From Triatoma infestans (lineage: Eukaryota > Arthropoda > Insecta > Hemiptera > Reduviidae): a DNA stretch of 64,000 nt. The notes under the pieces were generated by a model. The model was given only the letters and a program-made list of their open reading frames with translations. It ran no database searches and had not been told where the DNA came from. Shown one piece after another: positions 45,240 to 57,694 of this stretch. The translations under genes and the position numbers were made by a program. Location: positions 124,001-188,000 of the forward strand of contig JAAEAF010000122.1 of assembly GCA_011037195.1 (NCBI GenBank). The letters are read 5' to 3'. Each line of letters begins with the position of its first letter. The stretch's first letter is position 1.

Positions 45240-45406
45240 ATAACTTCAGTTGAAATTAATACAAAACAAGAAGAAGACCTGAGAGAAGCAGATAGATACT
45301 ATATGTCGAGCTTCTTTTCTTTACATTTTCCATCATAAACAACCAACGCTGACGTCACAAGAAATATTTACACCTTTTCCTCCTCAAAGTTGAATGGGGA
45401 AGAGTG

Positions 45407-45443
<37 letters not shown>

Positions 45444-45860
45444 ATTAAGCTGGCAAGTGAAACAGACAACGCCGTCGGGGAATGGTTTTATGGATGACGG
45501 GCGAGAAGTATGAAGCCTCTTTAGGTATGAAAAAGCTTGGAGGAATTCTGCAGCAACTCCTTAGGGAATCTAAACTAAAACAATCTACCAATCTACTAAA
45601 TATAATTTCAGTTTCCACATAGAACTTATTTCCTACTTCTCCTGATAGACTTTATAAACTTTAGACAATGAAACGATGAATATCTTCATACATTGAGTTT
45701 AATAAATTGCTTACTGCTTAAAGATTGCTATCTATTCTAGTATGTACAGAACCCGAGTATTTAAATTATTTATGATTAAATAAACTAATAAATTCAGTTA
45801 AATGTACTTCACTGGTTATATAAAATAATAAAGAGGTGAACTTTCCTGATCGGTATTTCA
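45240..45860. other. Noncoding stretch with a (GA)n run
   Basis: (GA)n at 45413-45441. No gene recognised. Confidence 0.5.
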
Positions 45861-45864
45861 ATAA

Positions 45865-46400
45865 ATCTTGCCAAATTTTTCAAATCGAGTTTTCACCGGA
45901 ATTAACCGTTTAGTGGTCCCCTGAGTCAAAAAAAGTAATTGGTCTTTGTATATATGTGTGTGTGACAGCATATCTCGTAAACGAAAAATCGCAGAATATT
46001 CAAACTTATTATTTCGTTAAAGAGGTACAGGAGACCTGAGAATAGTCGTGCCGAACCGAATTCTCATAATAATCGTTCAACCGAAAGTGCCACATTACTT
46101 AATAGTTTTTTCAGTTTTTTTTATTTTCTCTAAAACGGGTCTAACGATTTTCTTAAAACTAAGTATGTGAACTACACATATAAAGAGCTACAACTTTTAT
46201 TTGAAACGGTTTTCCGGATAACTCATTTAAGGGGCTTTTGGGGTTCAGGTAGTGTCTTCCTCTAAAGTATTCTACAATTCTACCATCTAAACAAAATTAA
46301 TTAGAAATAAATAGATTGCCAAAATTCCGAGTTTCAAGGAAATTAGTAAATCGGAAGTGCTTTTGGACTGAACAGTTTTTGCGATTTTCCTAGAACTCAG
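45865..46400 (+). repeat. Family A copy, long
   Basis: CTTGCCAAATTTTTCAAATC, CGAGTTTTCACCGGAATTAA, ACAGCATATCTCGTAAACGA, CAACCGAAAGTGCCACATTA, ATATAAAGAGCTACAACTTT, TTCTACCATCTAAACAAAAT and the next unit core TCGGAAGTGC. The hairpin and the distal end are missing. Confidence 0.8.
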
Positions 46401-46404
46401 AGAT

Positions 46405-46785
46405 TCGTTATATTCTTGAACAATAGATAGTATTAATTTTCCTTCCCCTACTGTTTCCATTCTTTTACTATTTTGCCCACTTTCGGAAAATAATGAAGAC
46501 AAAAACGATCTGGTAAATCCGCTTACGAATGGATCTAAACATTCAATGAATGGATTGAAATTAAGAAGGTTCTCTGTGCAACAATGTTGCCTTTTATTTT
46601 ATCAAAATAACTGTTTTCTATCAACACCAATCAATCTTTAGTTTTTAGAGTTCTTTTTATCGTTTAATGTATTAGGTTCTTTCGTTTCGATAGTTCTATC
46701 GATTTCTTGATTATTCCAAAAAAATTTGATTAAACCTTTAGATTTGATTCTTGGCCCACATTGCATTAGAATATGATAAAAGAAA
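46405..46785. other. Noncoding stretch
   Basis: Nothing recognised. Confidence 0.35.
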
Positions 46786-46787
46786 AA

Positions 46788-47365
46788 TTCTGGTGTGAAT
46801 CATTCACATGACTGTTTCTTAAAGCAATTGGCACAATTCTAATAGTCAAATTCCCTTTAATATCGCACAGTTTACTAAAACACATTACAAAGGATGTGGA
46901 GATTGTACCAGCCAATCTTATAGATAATCCTCTGGTGCGAAATTTCTGGATCCATCGAAGGGAAAGAGAATTGGTGTAGGAACGTATAGGCCAAATGCTA
47001 CGTGGCACTTTAATCACACCTTACGACATCCTGCACAGATTCAGCTCTAATTGAAGCTCCGAACCTGCGGGTGAAACACACACATACAGCCACACACCGT
47101 TCGTTAAAACTATGTTTCGAATCTTCAAGGAACCTCAAAAACATGCACTTCCAAAGAAAACCGTAGCTTAAATTTGTGAGGGTGCTGACAGATGGCGTAG
47201 TCAAGCAATATTTGCAGGAAATATAACCCCCACCACCTACATTTGTAAGTAATATTAAGTCCAACTAAATGTTTAATACAAATTCCAAATTTGATGAAAA
47301 TTTGTCAGTTAAAATATAATAACAGCAGTGAGAGAAAGGGGTGCGAATATTTCACAACAGATTGT
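46788..47365. repeat. Several short family A pieces in both orientations
   Basis: Minus-strand end TTCTGGTGTGAATCATTCAC at 46790. Minus-strand GTTCGTTAAAACTATGTTTC with CCTCAAAAACATGCACTTCC near 47098-47150. Plus-strand end GCAGTGAGAGAAAGGGGTGC near 47326. Confidence 0.55.
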
Positions 47366-47369
47366 TACA

Positions 47370-48840
47370 ACACGGTCGGTCTGGATAGAATAAAAACGAT
47401 CAATGAATTGTTTGTTGGAATCAGTTAAGTACATGCTGAGATAAATTATAAGGCGCAAGCGGATGTGACTTACAGTTATAAGGACACCCGGAGTATATTA
47501 ATGTGCTAAAACCTCTTCAAGTTCCCAGTTACCAGTAGTGCATTTTATTTTGCGGTATACTACTTTTTCCTTCAAATCCAGCCAACTGAATGTATAATAT
47601 ATATCCCTTGGGATACATTTAAGGATCGTCCTGTACTACTTGAAGCTTCCATTTTCTATTCTCTACACTGCTTCCATCTCTCTCTCTCTTACACTCTCCG
47701 TCTCTTTCTAGACGCCATCGGACTCCTAGGTTCTAACCATAACCACCAACAATTTCTTAACTTCTATGATAAGAAGAGTAAGAGAATTTTTTAGTGGAGA
47801 GTGAGAAGGAGTGATAGAGAGAGAGAGAGAGAGAGAGCGACCAAAAAGAACGGAGGAGGAAAGTAGTGGAAATAAAGAGCTCTACGCCCTCTTATCAGAG
47901 GCAAAGTGGAAAAACCAAGGGGACATGGGGGCCTGAGCATAAAAACGGAGCTCTGCGCTCACTCTCATACACACACACACACACATATATATATATACAT
48001 AACCGTCTTCGTTGCTCGTTCTTGATATCTTTCTCTCGTATCATCACCACTAGGACGCGCTGCTAGTCACGCTCGGACTGGTTTCAATTATAAAACGTCT
48101 ACCAGAGACCACCAGCAACCTCCTACCATTTACCACTATCAACTGCATATATATATTCTAGGTCCTTCCATTTTTTCTACCAGCGTAGAAAAAGCCATTA
48201 TGCACCACTCTTCCTTGGAAAGGGAAAAGTAAAGAAAAAAAAAATGTAAGTCACTGCCAGATTCACATGTATAGCAGCTAGTGAAGACAATCTTCTTCAT
48301 AGGACAAGCGTTAAATTAGGTAATCTTTGGTGAGACAGAGAGGGACTTTAAGAAAAGGACAATGCAAGATAATCGTTAAACATTTCCACTTGAATTATTC
48401 AAAATTTTATTAGAATAATTCTTTAGATCTGTTTGAATTTAAAACTAGAATAGCGCTTTGTTAATTAACAAAACAATATAGAAGAAATTGGGATAGAACT
48501 GAGTAACGGTGGTAAAACCGGTTATAATCTTATATTTCTTACCGGGAGTTTCTTGCAACTTAGATCTTGAAAGCATCCGTCAAGCTATTACAGCGATGAA
48601 GCTGATTTATGTGAGGCGCGTTGTTTCCCGAATTGTACCCATAACTCATAAGTTACAGCCAAACGAGATGGTGGTGGCTGCGTGTTGATTTGCCGGACAT
48701 AGTCGTATATCCTCCAACTCTTGGAATCTAATATCCATACCCTAATAACCTATCCCTACAAATATTTGCCTGGAAAAATGTTACATATAAAAGTAATAAA
48801 CATTTATCTGTGTTAAAAATTAGCATGCACAAATTTAAAG
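47370..48840. other. Noncoding stretch with simple repeats
   Basis: (GA)n at 47816-47837 and (CA)n/(TA)n at 47968-47998. No gene recognised; the ORF at 47866-48066 is without a domain. Confidence 0.5.
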
Positions 48841-48847
48841 AAAAAAC

Positions 48848-48965
48848 AAAATCTGGTGTGTGACACACTCACACACAACCTTTGTACGAAAGGGATTATT
48901 ATTCAATTGAGGAGGCCGCGACCACAATTAATAAAATTTGCTAACATAATGCACAATATAGACTT
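48848..48965 (-). repeat. Family A end fragment
   Basis: AATCTGGTGTGTGACACACT then CACACACAACCTTTGTACG, the GTGTGA hairpin end. Confidence 0.6.
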
Positions 48966-48969
48966 ATGA

Positions 48970-50660
48970 ACATACTAACTTTATGAAAATACAAATCATT
49001 TATTGATAAAAATCTAAATTAATTGAAGTATTAATTCAAGTTTTATTTGAGTTTATGTTATTATAAACTTGTTTATTTTATTCAATTGTTGTTTGTATCC
49101 ACTATATTTGTTTTATAGAGATTTTAATTAGTTTTCAACCCGTAAATAAATAAATAAATAAATGTACTAACTCAAGAGTTTTCAATTTCTAGTTATGTAT
49201 TTTATCTTCAACGTAGAAATAATATAACAATAATTATTTTACTAAAAATCCATAAATAAAATTGTACTTTCAATCTCTGGTGAGCAAAAAAAAAAAAAAA
49301 ATTGGTGCTGGTCAATTTAACCTATATTTTAGTTTTTTTGCTGACGTTTTTGTTTTGGGTTTGGTGAGAGAACAGTTTTTTCACCAAAGCCAAAACAAAA
49401 TATATAGTATGTTTTAATGATTACCAAGTTTTATAGTTTAAAGCTCCGAAAAAAATGAAATATATAACATAAAACTAAAATAGTGTTTTCATTGATCAAC
49501 ATCTCCCAAAAAGAAATCAACATACCTATATTTAGTAAGAAAGTGTGGTCGGTAGAAAAATTAAACAATATAAAAACAAAAGTTAACTAAATTCTCATGG
49601 GATGTCTAACACTTTCTTCAAATACTTGTTTTCACAACAATAAGAGAAAAGAGTTATATCGATATATATATATATTCATTGAAAAAGGAAAAATAGTAAT
49701 CATGACCAGTAAAGGAGGGGAGATATTGACTTAGTACTTGTAAAAAAGACGTTGTCTAGTTAGGTGATCACCATCCTGTTTAGTGACCTGGTATATACCC
49801 TACAACTTCTTTGGACCAACCCTTCAGTATCATCTACAACATTTCAACCCCCTCACCCCCATCGTTAGACAAAATTGTTTCCAATAACCTCCGTGCTACT
49901 TCTTCATCACTTTCTTTCTACCTCCAGCTCAACCTCATTTACTAAACTCTGCTCTCAGTTCTATTCTTCTTGCATGTCGTCAGAATTATTTCGTTATCTC
50001 AATAGTGCAACCTTACAGGGCCGCCAACTTCACCTTATTATACAAGAAAAAAAAAAATAAAACTAAAAAAAAGGGAAGAAAACGAAAAAACTATTTTATA
50101 AGGAGTTTTTCTTGAACCACGTATTTATCACCTAGTAAAAACCGTTTTTCATAAATAAACTTCTTGAATACTATAAGAAAAAAATGGGCCTTTTAAGATA
50201 AAAACAGGAGAAGCTATAACATTGTTTATATATAAAGCAAGAAAATTCATTTTTCATTTTGCGGAATAATTACAGTCAGACTAAATTTAATTCTTAATAA
50301 AAACTGTCTTGTAATTGAAAATGTGAATGACAACATGAATTATTCCAATATTAACACAATACAATCATTCGGTAACTTATTTCTTAAGTTCCAAGGGATA
50401 AATTTCTTTTAAAACAAAGAAATTTGAGAACAATTGTCCTTGAAGTTTATGCTGCAAGTATCATTTCAATATGTATTACTTTCCGTCACCTGCGTCATAT
50501 TAACAATTCAGTTTCCAAAATAATAAAATTAATTTTCTGGAATAATATTTCAAATTTTTTTAGACGAAAATTGCGGGACTCCGAAAGAATAACAATAATA
50601 AAAATCAAACTAAACACTATTTTCAGAATTAACAGAATTTTTCCGAAATCGTTGTATTGA
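48970..50660. other. AT-rich noncoding stretch
   Basis: The 78-aa ORF at 50424-50660 is basic and isoleucine-rich with no recognised domain. A/T homopolymers are frequent. Confidence 0.45.
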
Positions 50661-50664
50661 ATTG

Positions 50665-50770
50665 TTTGGAGTTATCTGAATGGAATATCAAAACTTCAGC
50701 CATAATTGCTTTGTAATCATTGTAGAAAGAGAAATAAAGATCTGTGAATGATTCACAGCAGATTACCCCC
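50665..50770 (+). repeat. Family A end fragment
   Basis: AGAAAGAGAAATAAAGATCTG then TGAATGATTCACAGCAGATTA resembles the GTGTGAG end with its hairpin. Confidence 0.45.
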
Positions 50771-50774
50771 GACC

Positions 50775-51495
50775 GCAACATGTTTGGAATAATGCGTGAC
50801 CTTTGAAAATATTGTTGACATCATGATTATTGTAAACCAAATAAAACTCCAGAAAAGAAGAATTCTTTTCTTTTTGTTATGATTGAGGTCGTTCGATGAG
50901 GCATATATTTCGTGCAACTGTACTTATAACAACTTTATAAAGTTCTTAATATTACTTAACACAATTATTCTATTACATAGAAGTATAAGTATATAGTGTG
51001 CAAGTGGAGAAGTTAAGTTTAAGGTAAAGTAAGGTCCAAACAATTGTGTACTGTAGCTACAAGCAGTGAAATTTTAGTGTGTGTTTTGTGTTTGTTGTGT
51101 ATGTGTGTGTATGTGTGTGTGTATATGTATGTGTATAGTGTGCCCTCCCAAGGGGGGTCAATAGTAGAACACCACACTGGTGCACCTCCAGAGGATGACC
51201 TCCAGAGACTTGTACACTAACTTGATTAATTCCTGTCTAAGTTAATACAACTCAGTTTCTGGTTGCCTATTACCCAAACACTAAGCGTTGAGCTTAACTG
51301 AGCTGTATAAAGTACAACTTATTTTTTTTTTCTAAGACAATATTTTTTCCCATGTGTCCTGCGTTTTAATATATTTTTTGAAATAGAGTTCTCTCTCTGT
51401 CTGTCTCTTTGCCTCACCCATTCTCTCTCTCACTCTCTCTGTTGCATATATTGTACTCTCTGCTCTGGAGGGGCGGAGGTTCAGCGCGAGCAGTA
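50775..51495. other. Noncoding stretch
   Basis: A GT-rich patch at 51078-51130. No gene recognised. Confidence 0.4.
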
Positions 51496-51499
51496 ACCT

Positions 51500-51920
51500 T
51501 AAACTTTCCTTTAAAGTACCACTTCCGGATGGTCTATATAATGTTAAGTTACATATTACAAGAATTCCAACTTTGAAGAAACTTCGGTTAGCTACAGAAA
51601 CTTCGAAAGTGAGACATTACAGAACAAATATTTAAGTCTTTTGTAATTTTCTCGAAAATGCAACAATTTGTCTTTAAAGTGCTAAGAATATTAAAGTACG
51701 TGCATATCAACCAATCACTTTTATTTGAATATTTTTCCTTGGAACATTGATCTTAAATTGATGTTAGGTGAACAAAAAAAAGACTTTAAATTGCACGCAA
51801 AAGTATTATATGCGGACTGCTCTTTAGTCATATTCAAAACTTGGTCCTAAAACTAACGTGTGCTATATTTACTGTAAGGGAAAGTCGTGTGAGTGTTTCA
51901 AACCAGATTTTTTGTTTTTG
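51500..51920 (+). repeat. Family A fragment with end
   Basis: TACCACTTCCGGATGG, AAGTGAGACATTACAGAAC, ATCACTTTTATTTGAATATT and the end GTAAGGGAAAGTCGTGTGAG then TGTTTCAAACCAGATTTTTT. Confidence 0.75.
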
Positions 51921-51924
51921 TTTT

Positions 51925-52950
51925 TTGAAAGATGAATAAAAGATGACCTGTCTGTCAAACAATTAAAAACAATTAATAATGACTGATGCAAGAAAATGGC
52001 TGCACGCTAGTTATCACATAGGGTAATCGTGTAGATGTAGATAGCAACAAAATGGAATTATAATTTGTGTTTATGTAAGCTAGTATCGTGAAAAATGAAA
52101 ATATAAAAGATGTAAAAAAGAGAGTCGAACCCTGCCACAACTAGAGGTTTTCCAGGGAGCGGGAAATAAAAAAAAACAAAACAAAACAACAAAGTTTAGA
52201 GTTGTAATTTGCAAGAGCCCGTTGGTAACACTGTTTTTTACAAGGGAGTGTAGTGTTGGCCACCATGTTGGTAGGTATCTTGATACTCGGGACCACCAGT
52301 AGTGCCAGTCCTATGGGATCATTCAAAGTGGAGAGCAAGAAAGAGAGAATGAGTGAGAGAGGGCGGGGGTAAGGCGAGCCAGCAAGGACTTTTTACAAAT
52401 AAATAATTCACATCATTAAGGTAGGGGGGTGGGCTTGTTGTACTGCTGTAATGGAACTCATTTGTTACTCACTGGAAGTCTAGGCGGCAAGTTTCAGGTG
52501 GCTTCCCAGTGTTAAAAGAAGTATGCACGTGGAGACCTAACCATTTTGTTTTTTTTTCTAAACTTTTATCACAGGGAGGAAGCCGCAAAAGTTGTAGTAA
52601 ACTACGGAATTAGCTTCATTTCAGGGACAACTCTTCAAATTCTCGATTGCATAGAGGAAAATAAAATTCCCTGTTTGAATAGAAATGTAGTCAGCCGATC
52701 GAAAAAAAAGAGGAGTTTCACAAGGAAACAGTTTTTTACATTCCATTTCAAAAGCATTACATTTTACATTCAACTTTAATTTTAGATTTACTCAAATTTA
52801 ATGGAAATCATTGCAGTTATTTTTAAAGTTTCAGCTGCGACTAACAGATTTTCTTCAAATATAGAATATCAGCAAAGATCATTTTAAAAGTATATGGTTT
52901 GTATAATTATATATAGTTACGTAGTATATAGTTTGTAAAATTTTCAATTC
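51925..52950. other. Noncoding stretch
   Basis: Weak family A resemblance near 52800-52870. The 77-aa ORF at 52546-52779 has no recognised domain. Confidence 0.4.
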
Positions 52951-52954
52951 CATC

Positions 52955-53285
52955 ATATATAAAAGTGGTACTTTAGAGGACAGAGCTCAAAGATAATAGT
53001 TTTCCGCCAGAACCATGACCCCCCCCCCCCCATTTACCGTGCCAGATAAAAATGATAAGTATTAATATGTGTGTGTGTGTGTGTAGATTGTATACGCAAT
53101 TTAAAGAAAATCGTGAAAAACTGAACTAAACAAGTCAGGAAAACAAGGCATTTCCGGATGACAGATTTTACTAGAAAGAAATCTTCGTCGCATACTAAAC
53201 GTAAATACCAAGTCTGAAGTTCTTGCGATTTTTCGTTTTTCAGGTTGGTATTCCGAATAGGTAATTGTCCCGTCTCCATCACTGT
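52955..53285 (-). repeat. Family A fragment with C12 tract
   Basis: AAAAGTGGTACTTTAGAGGA, a C run at about 53020-53031, ATTTAAAGAAAATCGTG, AAGGCATTTCCGGATGACAG and TTGCGATTTTTCGTTTTTCA. Confidence 0.7.
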
Positions 53286-53289
53286 ATTT

Positions 53290-54235
53290 ATGTAACAGGA
53301 AATGAGTAAATTTAAAGAAAATTGGTCATTTTATATTTATTTCTGGTAAAAGAATGCCGTGGCAGCTTTTCTTTTTTGTTTACTAAATTTTACAAATTTA
53401 TGAAAACCAATAAACGCTTGTAAATTTGCATTGTATTTCATTTGTAGGCCTATTGTTTCTTTGAACACATTTCTGGCAACATATTTCAATAAAATAATTA
53501 TAAAAACTGATTTGTTTAATTTTTCCTAATATTCTATCGATACTATTGTAATTTTCTAGACTTTATATTTTTTCAGTTTTTTATGATCTGGTCACCCTAA
53601 CCTACAGAGAAGCCCAAGCTTTTCAGCTTCCCGCTATTTTTCATTTTTGAAATATTTTGTTCATCATACACACGAAATACTATATGGTGCACGCACACAA
53701 AAGAATGTACGCCTATTTGTTATCATTTCTGTTTTAACAATGAAAACATGTGTTTAGTATAAAGTATTTGTTATAACCAATTATAAATACTGCTGTATTA
53801 ATGGCAGAATTTAATTAATCCCTCATTCTGTGGGGACCCTCGTCAATTTAGTTAAAAGGCAGGGAGGGAAGCGTTGCTGTCAATTAGCGATAATGTTGAC
53901 TCTAAAATTTCTTGTTCGCTATTATAACTAGTATAATTTCTATTTTATGTACTTTTGCTAATAATTAATTACGATATCTTAATTTATTAATTGTTATACC
54001 ATAATTTGTTTCCAATATTTATGATCTTCTTTGTATTTGGTTATTGATATTATTTCATTAGAAATATATCTATTTTCTCATACTGTTGTAAGCGGAAGTA
54101 TCGTGGCAGTTTTAAATTTTAAAATTTAAGAATTTTCACTTGAAATAATATATGAATTAATGTGTTGTGAATAATAAAATATGTATCTAGTGTGATATAT
54201 TCATATGGCTGTTGTTAGAATTCTAATCGGCAATT
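53290..54235. other. AT-rich noncoding stretch
   Basis: Nothing recognised. Confidence 0.4.
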
Positions 54236-54239
54236 TTTT

Positions 54240-54870
54240 TCCAATTTTCACATTCTCTCACTGCCAGTGCGATCGTGCCAGATTTTCGAAATTGAGTTTT
54301 CACCGGAAATATCCGTTTAGATCCCCTGAGTCAGGAAAAGTAGTTTATAAAAAAAAAAATTGGTGTATGAGTGTTGAGTGTGTGTGATCAGTATAAATCA
54401 ACAAGCGAAAAATCACATAAAGTTCGAACTTGATATTTAGTTGAAGTTCCACCAAGGGAATTGACAATTAGGTTTTGAACAAAATCAGTTGGCCCAAATT
54501 TCGTTTCAGTTACTTAATAGTTTTCAGTTTTATGCGTTTTTTTTTTTTTTTTTTTTTTTAGAAACCGGCTCCAACGATTTCTTTAGATTTATTATATCAA
54601 TATACATAGGGATGCCTACAACTATTATTTGATACATTTCTCCGGGAAGAATTCATTTAAGTGGCCAGACATCTAAGGGCGGGGAAAGGGTTATGTTTTC
54701 TTGTAAAGTGCTATTAGACATTATTATACAATTCTATCATTTAAATAATATTAATTTGAATTGAATATGTTGTCAAAATTCTGAGTTTAAAGAAAATCGG
54801 TTGACCGATAGTGCGTTCTTACTGAAGTTATGTCACTTTTCTACGATTTTATCCATAAATAAAAACATTG
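54240..54870 (+). repeat. Family A copy, long
   Basis: TCTCTCACTGCCAGTGCGAT, CGTGCCAGATTTTCGAAATT, GTTTTCACCGGAAATATCCG, a T-rich tract at 54539-54560, CCGGCTCCAACGATTTCTTT and the next unit start AGAAAATCGGTTGACCG. Confidence 0.8.
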
Positions 54871-54874
54871 ATGG

Positions 54875-54990
54875 AAGTGGTACTTTAGAGGAGCGCTTAA
54901 CGTTACAGTCTGCTTCACATAGAAACCTTCAAAAAAATCAATTTTCCCGGCAAAATGTTTTAAATCAAGTGTGTATTTATACGAAACATC
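54875..54990 (-). repeat. Family A subunit, inverted partner of 55310-55425
   Basis: CTTAACGTTACAGTCTGCTT and AATCAATTTTCCCGGCAAAA match the reverse complement of 55310-55425 over about 110 bp. Confidence 0.7.
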
Positions 54991-55064
54991 AAGTTTGACT
55001 TGCAACTGACTTGAAGTTTAGGCCAAAATGCGTCAATCAGAAATGCGACTTTACTGAATAGATT

Positions 55065-55740
55065 TTAACTGCCTATTAGGAGAAAGTGTTGCGATCATGT
55101 CTAGTTTTTTAAATGGAGTATTCCCCCGGAAATAATGTTTTGAGATCTCCTGCGCATGAAACAATTGTTTTTAGCGAATGATCTGTATATGTGTGAAGGA
55201 AATAAAACAAAATCCATCTACCGAAAGTGCGATTAACTGAATGGTTTTTTCCTTCAGTTTTTTCGCAGTTTTCAAGAAAACAGCTCCAACAATTTTCTTT
55301 AAACTCCACACACTATCAACACACTTGATTTTAAACTTTTCCCGGGAAAATTGATTTTTTTTTAAGGTTTCTGTGTGGAGCAGACTGTAACGTTAAGAGT
55401 TCCTCTAAACTACCGTTTCCATACTTTATGAAAGTAATTATCACCGGAAATGCTGTTTTGGCGTCCCTGAGTATGAACTAAACTTTTTATTTCATTTTCA
55501 AAATTAATTATCACATGAAATGCCTGTTGGAGGTCCCCCGGAGTATAAATAAATTTTTTAGCGAATCGTCTGTATGTGATTGTAATATCTTTCCAAAACT
55601 AAAGAAAATAAAACTAGTGAATCTGAGTGCAAGGTTTCGGCAATTAGAATTGTGGTTTTACTGAAGGCTTTTCTTTCCCAGTTTTTCTCGACGAAAACCA
55701 TTGTAGAATTTTTTTGGGGAATTTAGAGCGCTGACTACAA
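55065..55740 (+). repeat. Family A copies, two partial units in tandem
   Basis: AGTGTTGCGATCATGTCTAG, TTAGCGAATGATCTGTATAT, CGAAAGTGCGATTAACTGAA and CAACAATTTTCTTTAAACTC, followed by two more partial starts (TTATCACCGGAAATGCTG at 55439, TTATCACATGAAATGCCTG at 55508). Confidence 0.7.
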
Positions 55741-55744
55741 ATAT

Positions 55745-56075
55745 TTTTTAAGAGATAACATAGGGCTGTAACAAGGGTACTGAGATCTAGAAATCTACAG
55801 TGGGAGTGGAATGGGATAAGTTGTCTGTCTGTCAGTGAGGTATGAGTGTAAACCAGAGAGAATGAGAGTGACAGAGAGAGGGTGTGAGCGAGAGAGACTT
55901 GGGTACAGCTGCGCTATCTGTATAAATTGTTGTGGTTCTATTCTTCACTGCCAGATTACTTGAAGCATTAATTTCGGTTTCTAGGGACTTGATAATGGAT
56001 TGGGGCCGAACCCAGGTGAGTTCGGGGTCAAAGGGAACGGGAACTGTCGGTCTTTATGTTGAGAAATATGTTAAT
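55745..56075. other. Noncoding stretch
   Basis: A GA-rich patch at 55855-55905. Nothing else recognised. Confidence 0.35.
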
Positions 56076-56079
56076 TTTC

Positions 56080-56465
56080 ATTTTCTCTTACTTCTGGCAA
56101 GAAAGTGAGTTTTCACCTGAAATACATGTTTTGAGATCCCTGTGTAAAAAAAAATGTTTTTAGCAATGGTCTATATGTGTGTGTGTGTGTGTGTCTGTGT
56201 ATGTACGAAATATCTTAAAAACCAAAGAATGAAACACATCTTCATATCCCGTTTAGGCGCTACTGCCTTATCTGGCAGGGCAAAATCCATCAACCGGAAG
56301 TTCGTTTTCACTGAATGTTATTTTTTCGCGATTTTCTTTGAAATTCATAAGAAAATGTAACTTGGAACCGGAAATGTAACTTGGAACATTTCCGTTAAAC
56401 TTGGAATTCTACCGGCAAAAATATTAACATATCACTTTTATTTGTAACACTTCCATTTTTCCAAT
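56080..56465 (+). repeat. Family A fragment, hairpin end
   Basis: TTTTCTCTTACTTCTGGCAAG, GTTTTCACCTGAAATACATG, a GTGTGT run, CATCAACCGGAAGTTCG and a small direct duplication, GTAACTTGGAAC, near 56357-56385. Confidence 0.75.
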
Positions 56466-56469
56466 TACA

Positions 56470-57465
56470 GAATCTTCTGTATAAAGAACTATAAGAACTA
56501 TAGAACCATTCCAGATTTACTATCATTTCAGTTTAAGATTTATAAGATCTAGAGATGCCACGAAAAGACTTCGAGATAAGGAATTGCCATCTTGTTCATT
56601 CGATTCATCGCAGATGCAGCTATTAAGATCAGTATCAGATTGCTTCGATCACCTTATAATCCTAACCGGTCGTGAAACGGACTTGATATATATATCAAGC
56701 TTTTTCAACTGCTGTCGCACTCTCATAGGAAATTGTTGACATTTGAGATTACAAGTGTATATAGCCGCCAGCTCAGTCATCTGGAATAAAAACCGTGGCA
56801 TCGCGTCTAGTATGTTATAGTTGGTGGAACTGAATAATATATGTATTTACAAGTCAATTTAGAAGAAAGCATTACGCCATTGCTCTCCCTTGGGAAATCC
56901 TGAAGTCACTTTCAAGGGAAAATATATAAGATAAACGCAATAAGACGTGATTAACCTTTCAAAAGCTTTCATTAGATATCGCAAGGATACAAAAAAAAAC
57001 AAACTATTAAACAGTAAATCCTCAATTAAGTTTCTCTATCTCTCGCTGTCTTTCACACTCTTTCGCTCACACACACACACAATTAAAGAGAGAGCTGTAG
57101 AAATAGGAATTAACCTTTCAGACCTATGTGCGAAGGCAATACCTAGCCAGTTTTACTAATACTTAAAGTTGTAACCTCTAGGGCTTAACTTAGAAATCTC
57201 CAGGCCAGTCTTAATCGTAGTTTATCCGTCGCTTCTGATCTACACACCAAATACCAAGAGAAAAAGAGAAAGAGAAATGAATAACAGCCCCTGAGTAAAG
57301 CCGGCTGTACTAATGCCAAATTGCCCACCGATTCTCCCACTAGTGATAACTCACCCTTGTTTATTATCATTTAGCACATGGATAATCCTATTAATAGTTC
57401 AAGTGATGATGCGCACCTAGGAATTGCTGTAATTATATGAATAAAAACTCTGCAATTAAATTATA
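56470..57465. other. Noncoding stretch
   Basis: No gene or repeat recognised. The ORF at 56947-57159 lacks a domain. Confidence 0.4.
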
Positions 57466-57468
57466 GGG

Positions 57469-57690
57469 GCGAGTTTGATGTAGTGGTTATGAGCATGGTT
57501 TTATAACTGGGAGGTCCCCAATACGAATTGCTGCTAAATAGCGTATAACTGCTAAATTTATATTTGTTTAAGAAATGTTAATAACACAGCATGTGCTTCC
57601 GCCTTCGTCCACGACAACCAATTTGGTAGTTGGACTTTACGTTAAAACCGCCTGAAAAAGTAGGCAGTCCTTTATTCATATGTGCATTTA
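57469..57690 (+). repeat. tRNA-derived SINE, copy 2
   Basis: GATGTAGTGGTTATGAGCAT is a good A box. CAATACGAATTGC sits at the B-box distance. CCTTCGTCCACGAC lies about 125 bases after the A box, as in 45046-45235. The following TAGTTGGACTTTACG resembles TAATTAGACCTAAAG of copy 1. The body continues to an uncertain end. Confidence 0.5.
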
Positions 57691-57694
57691 GTCA

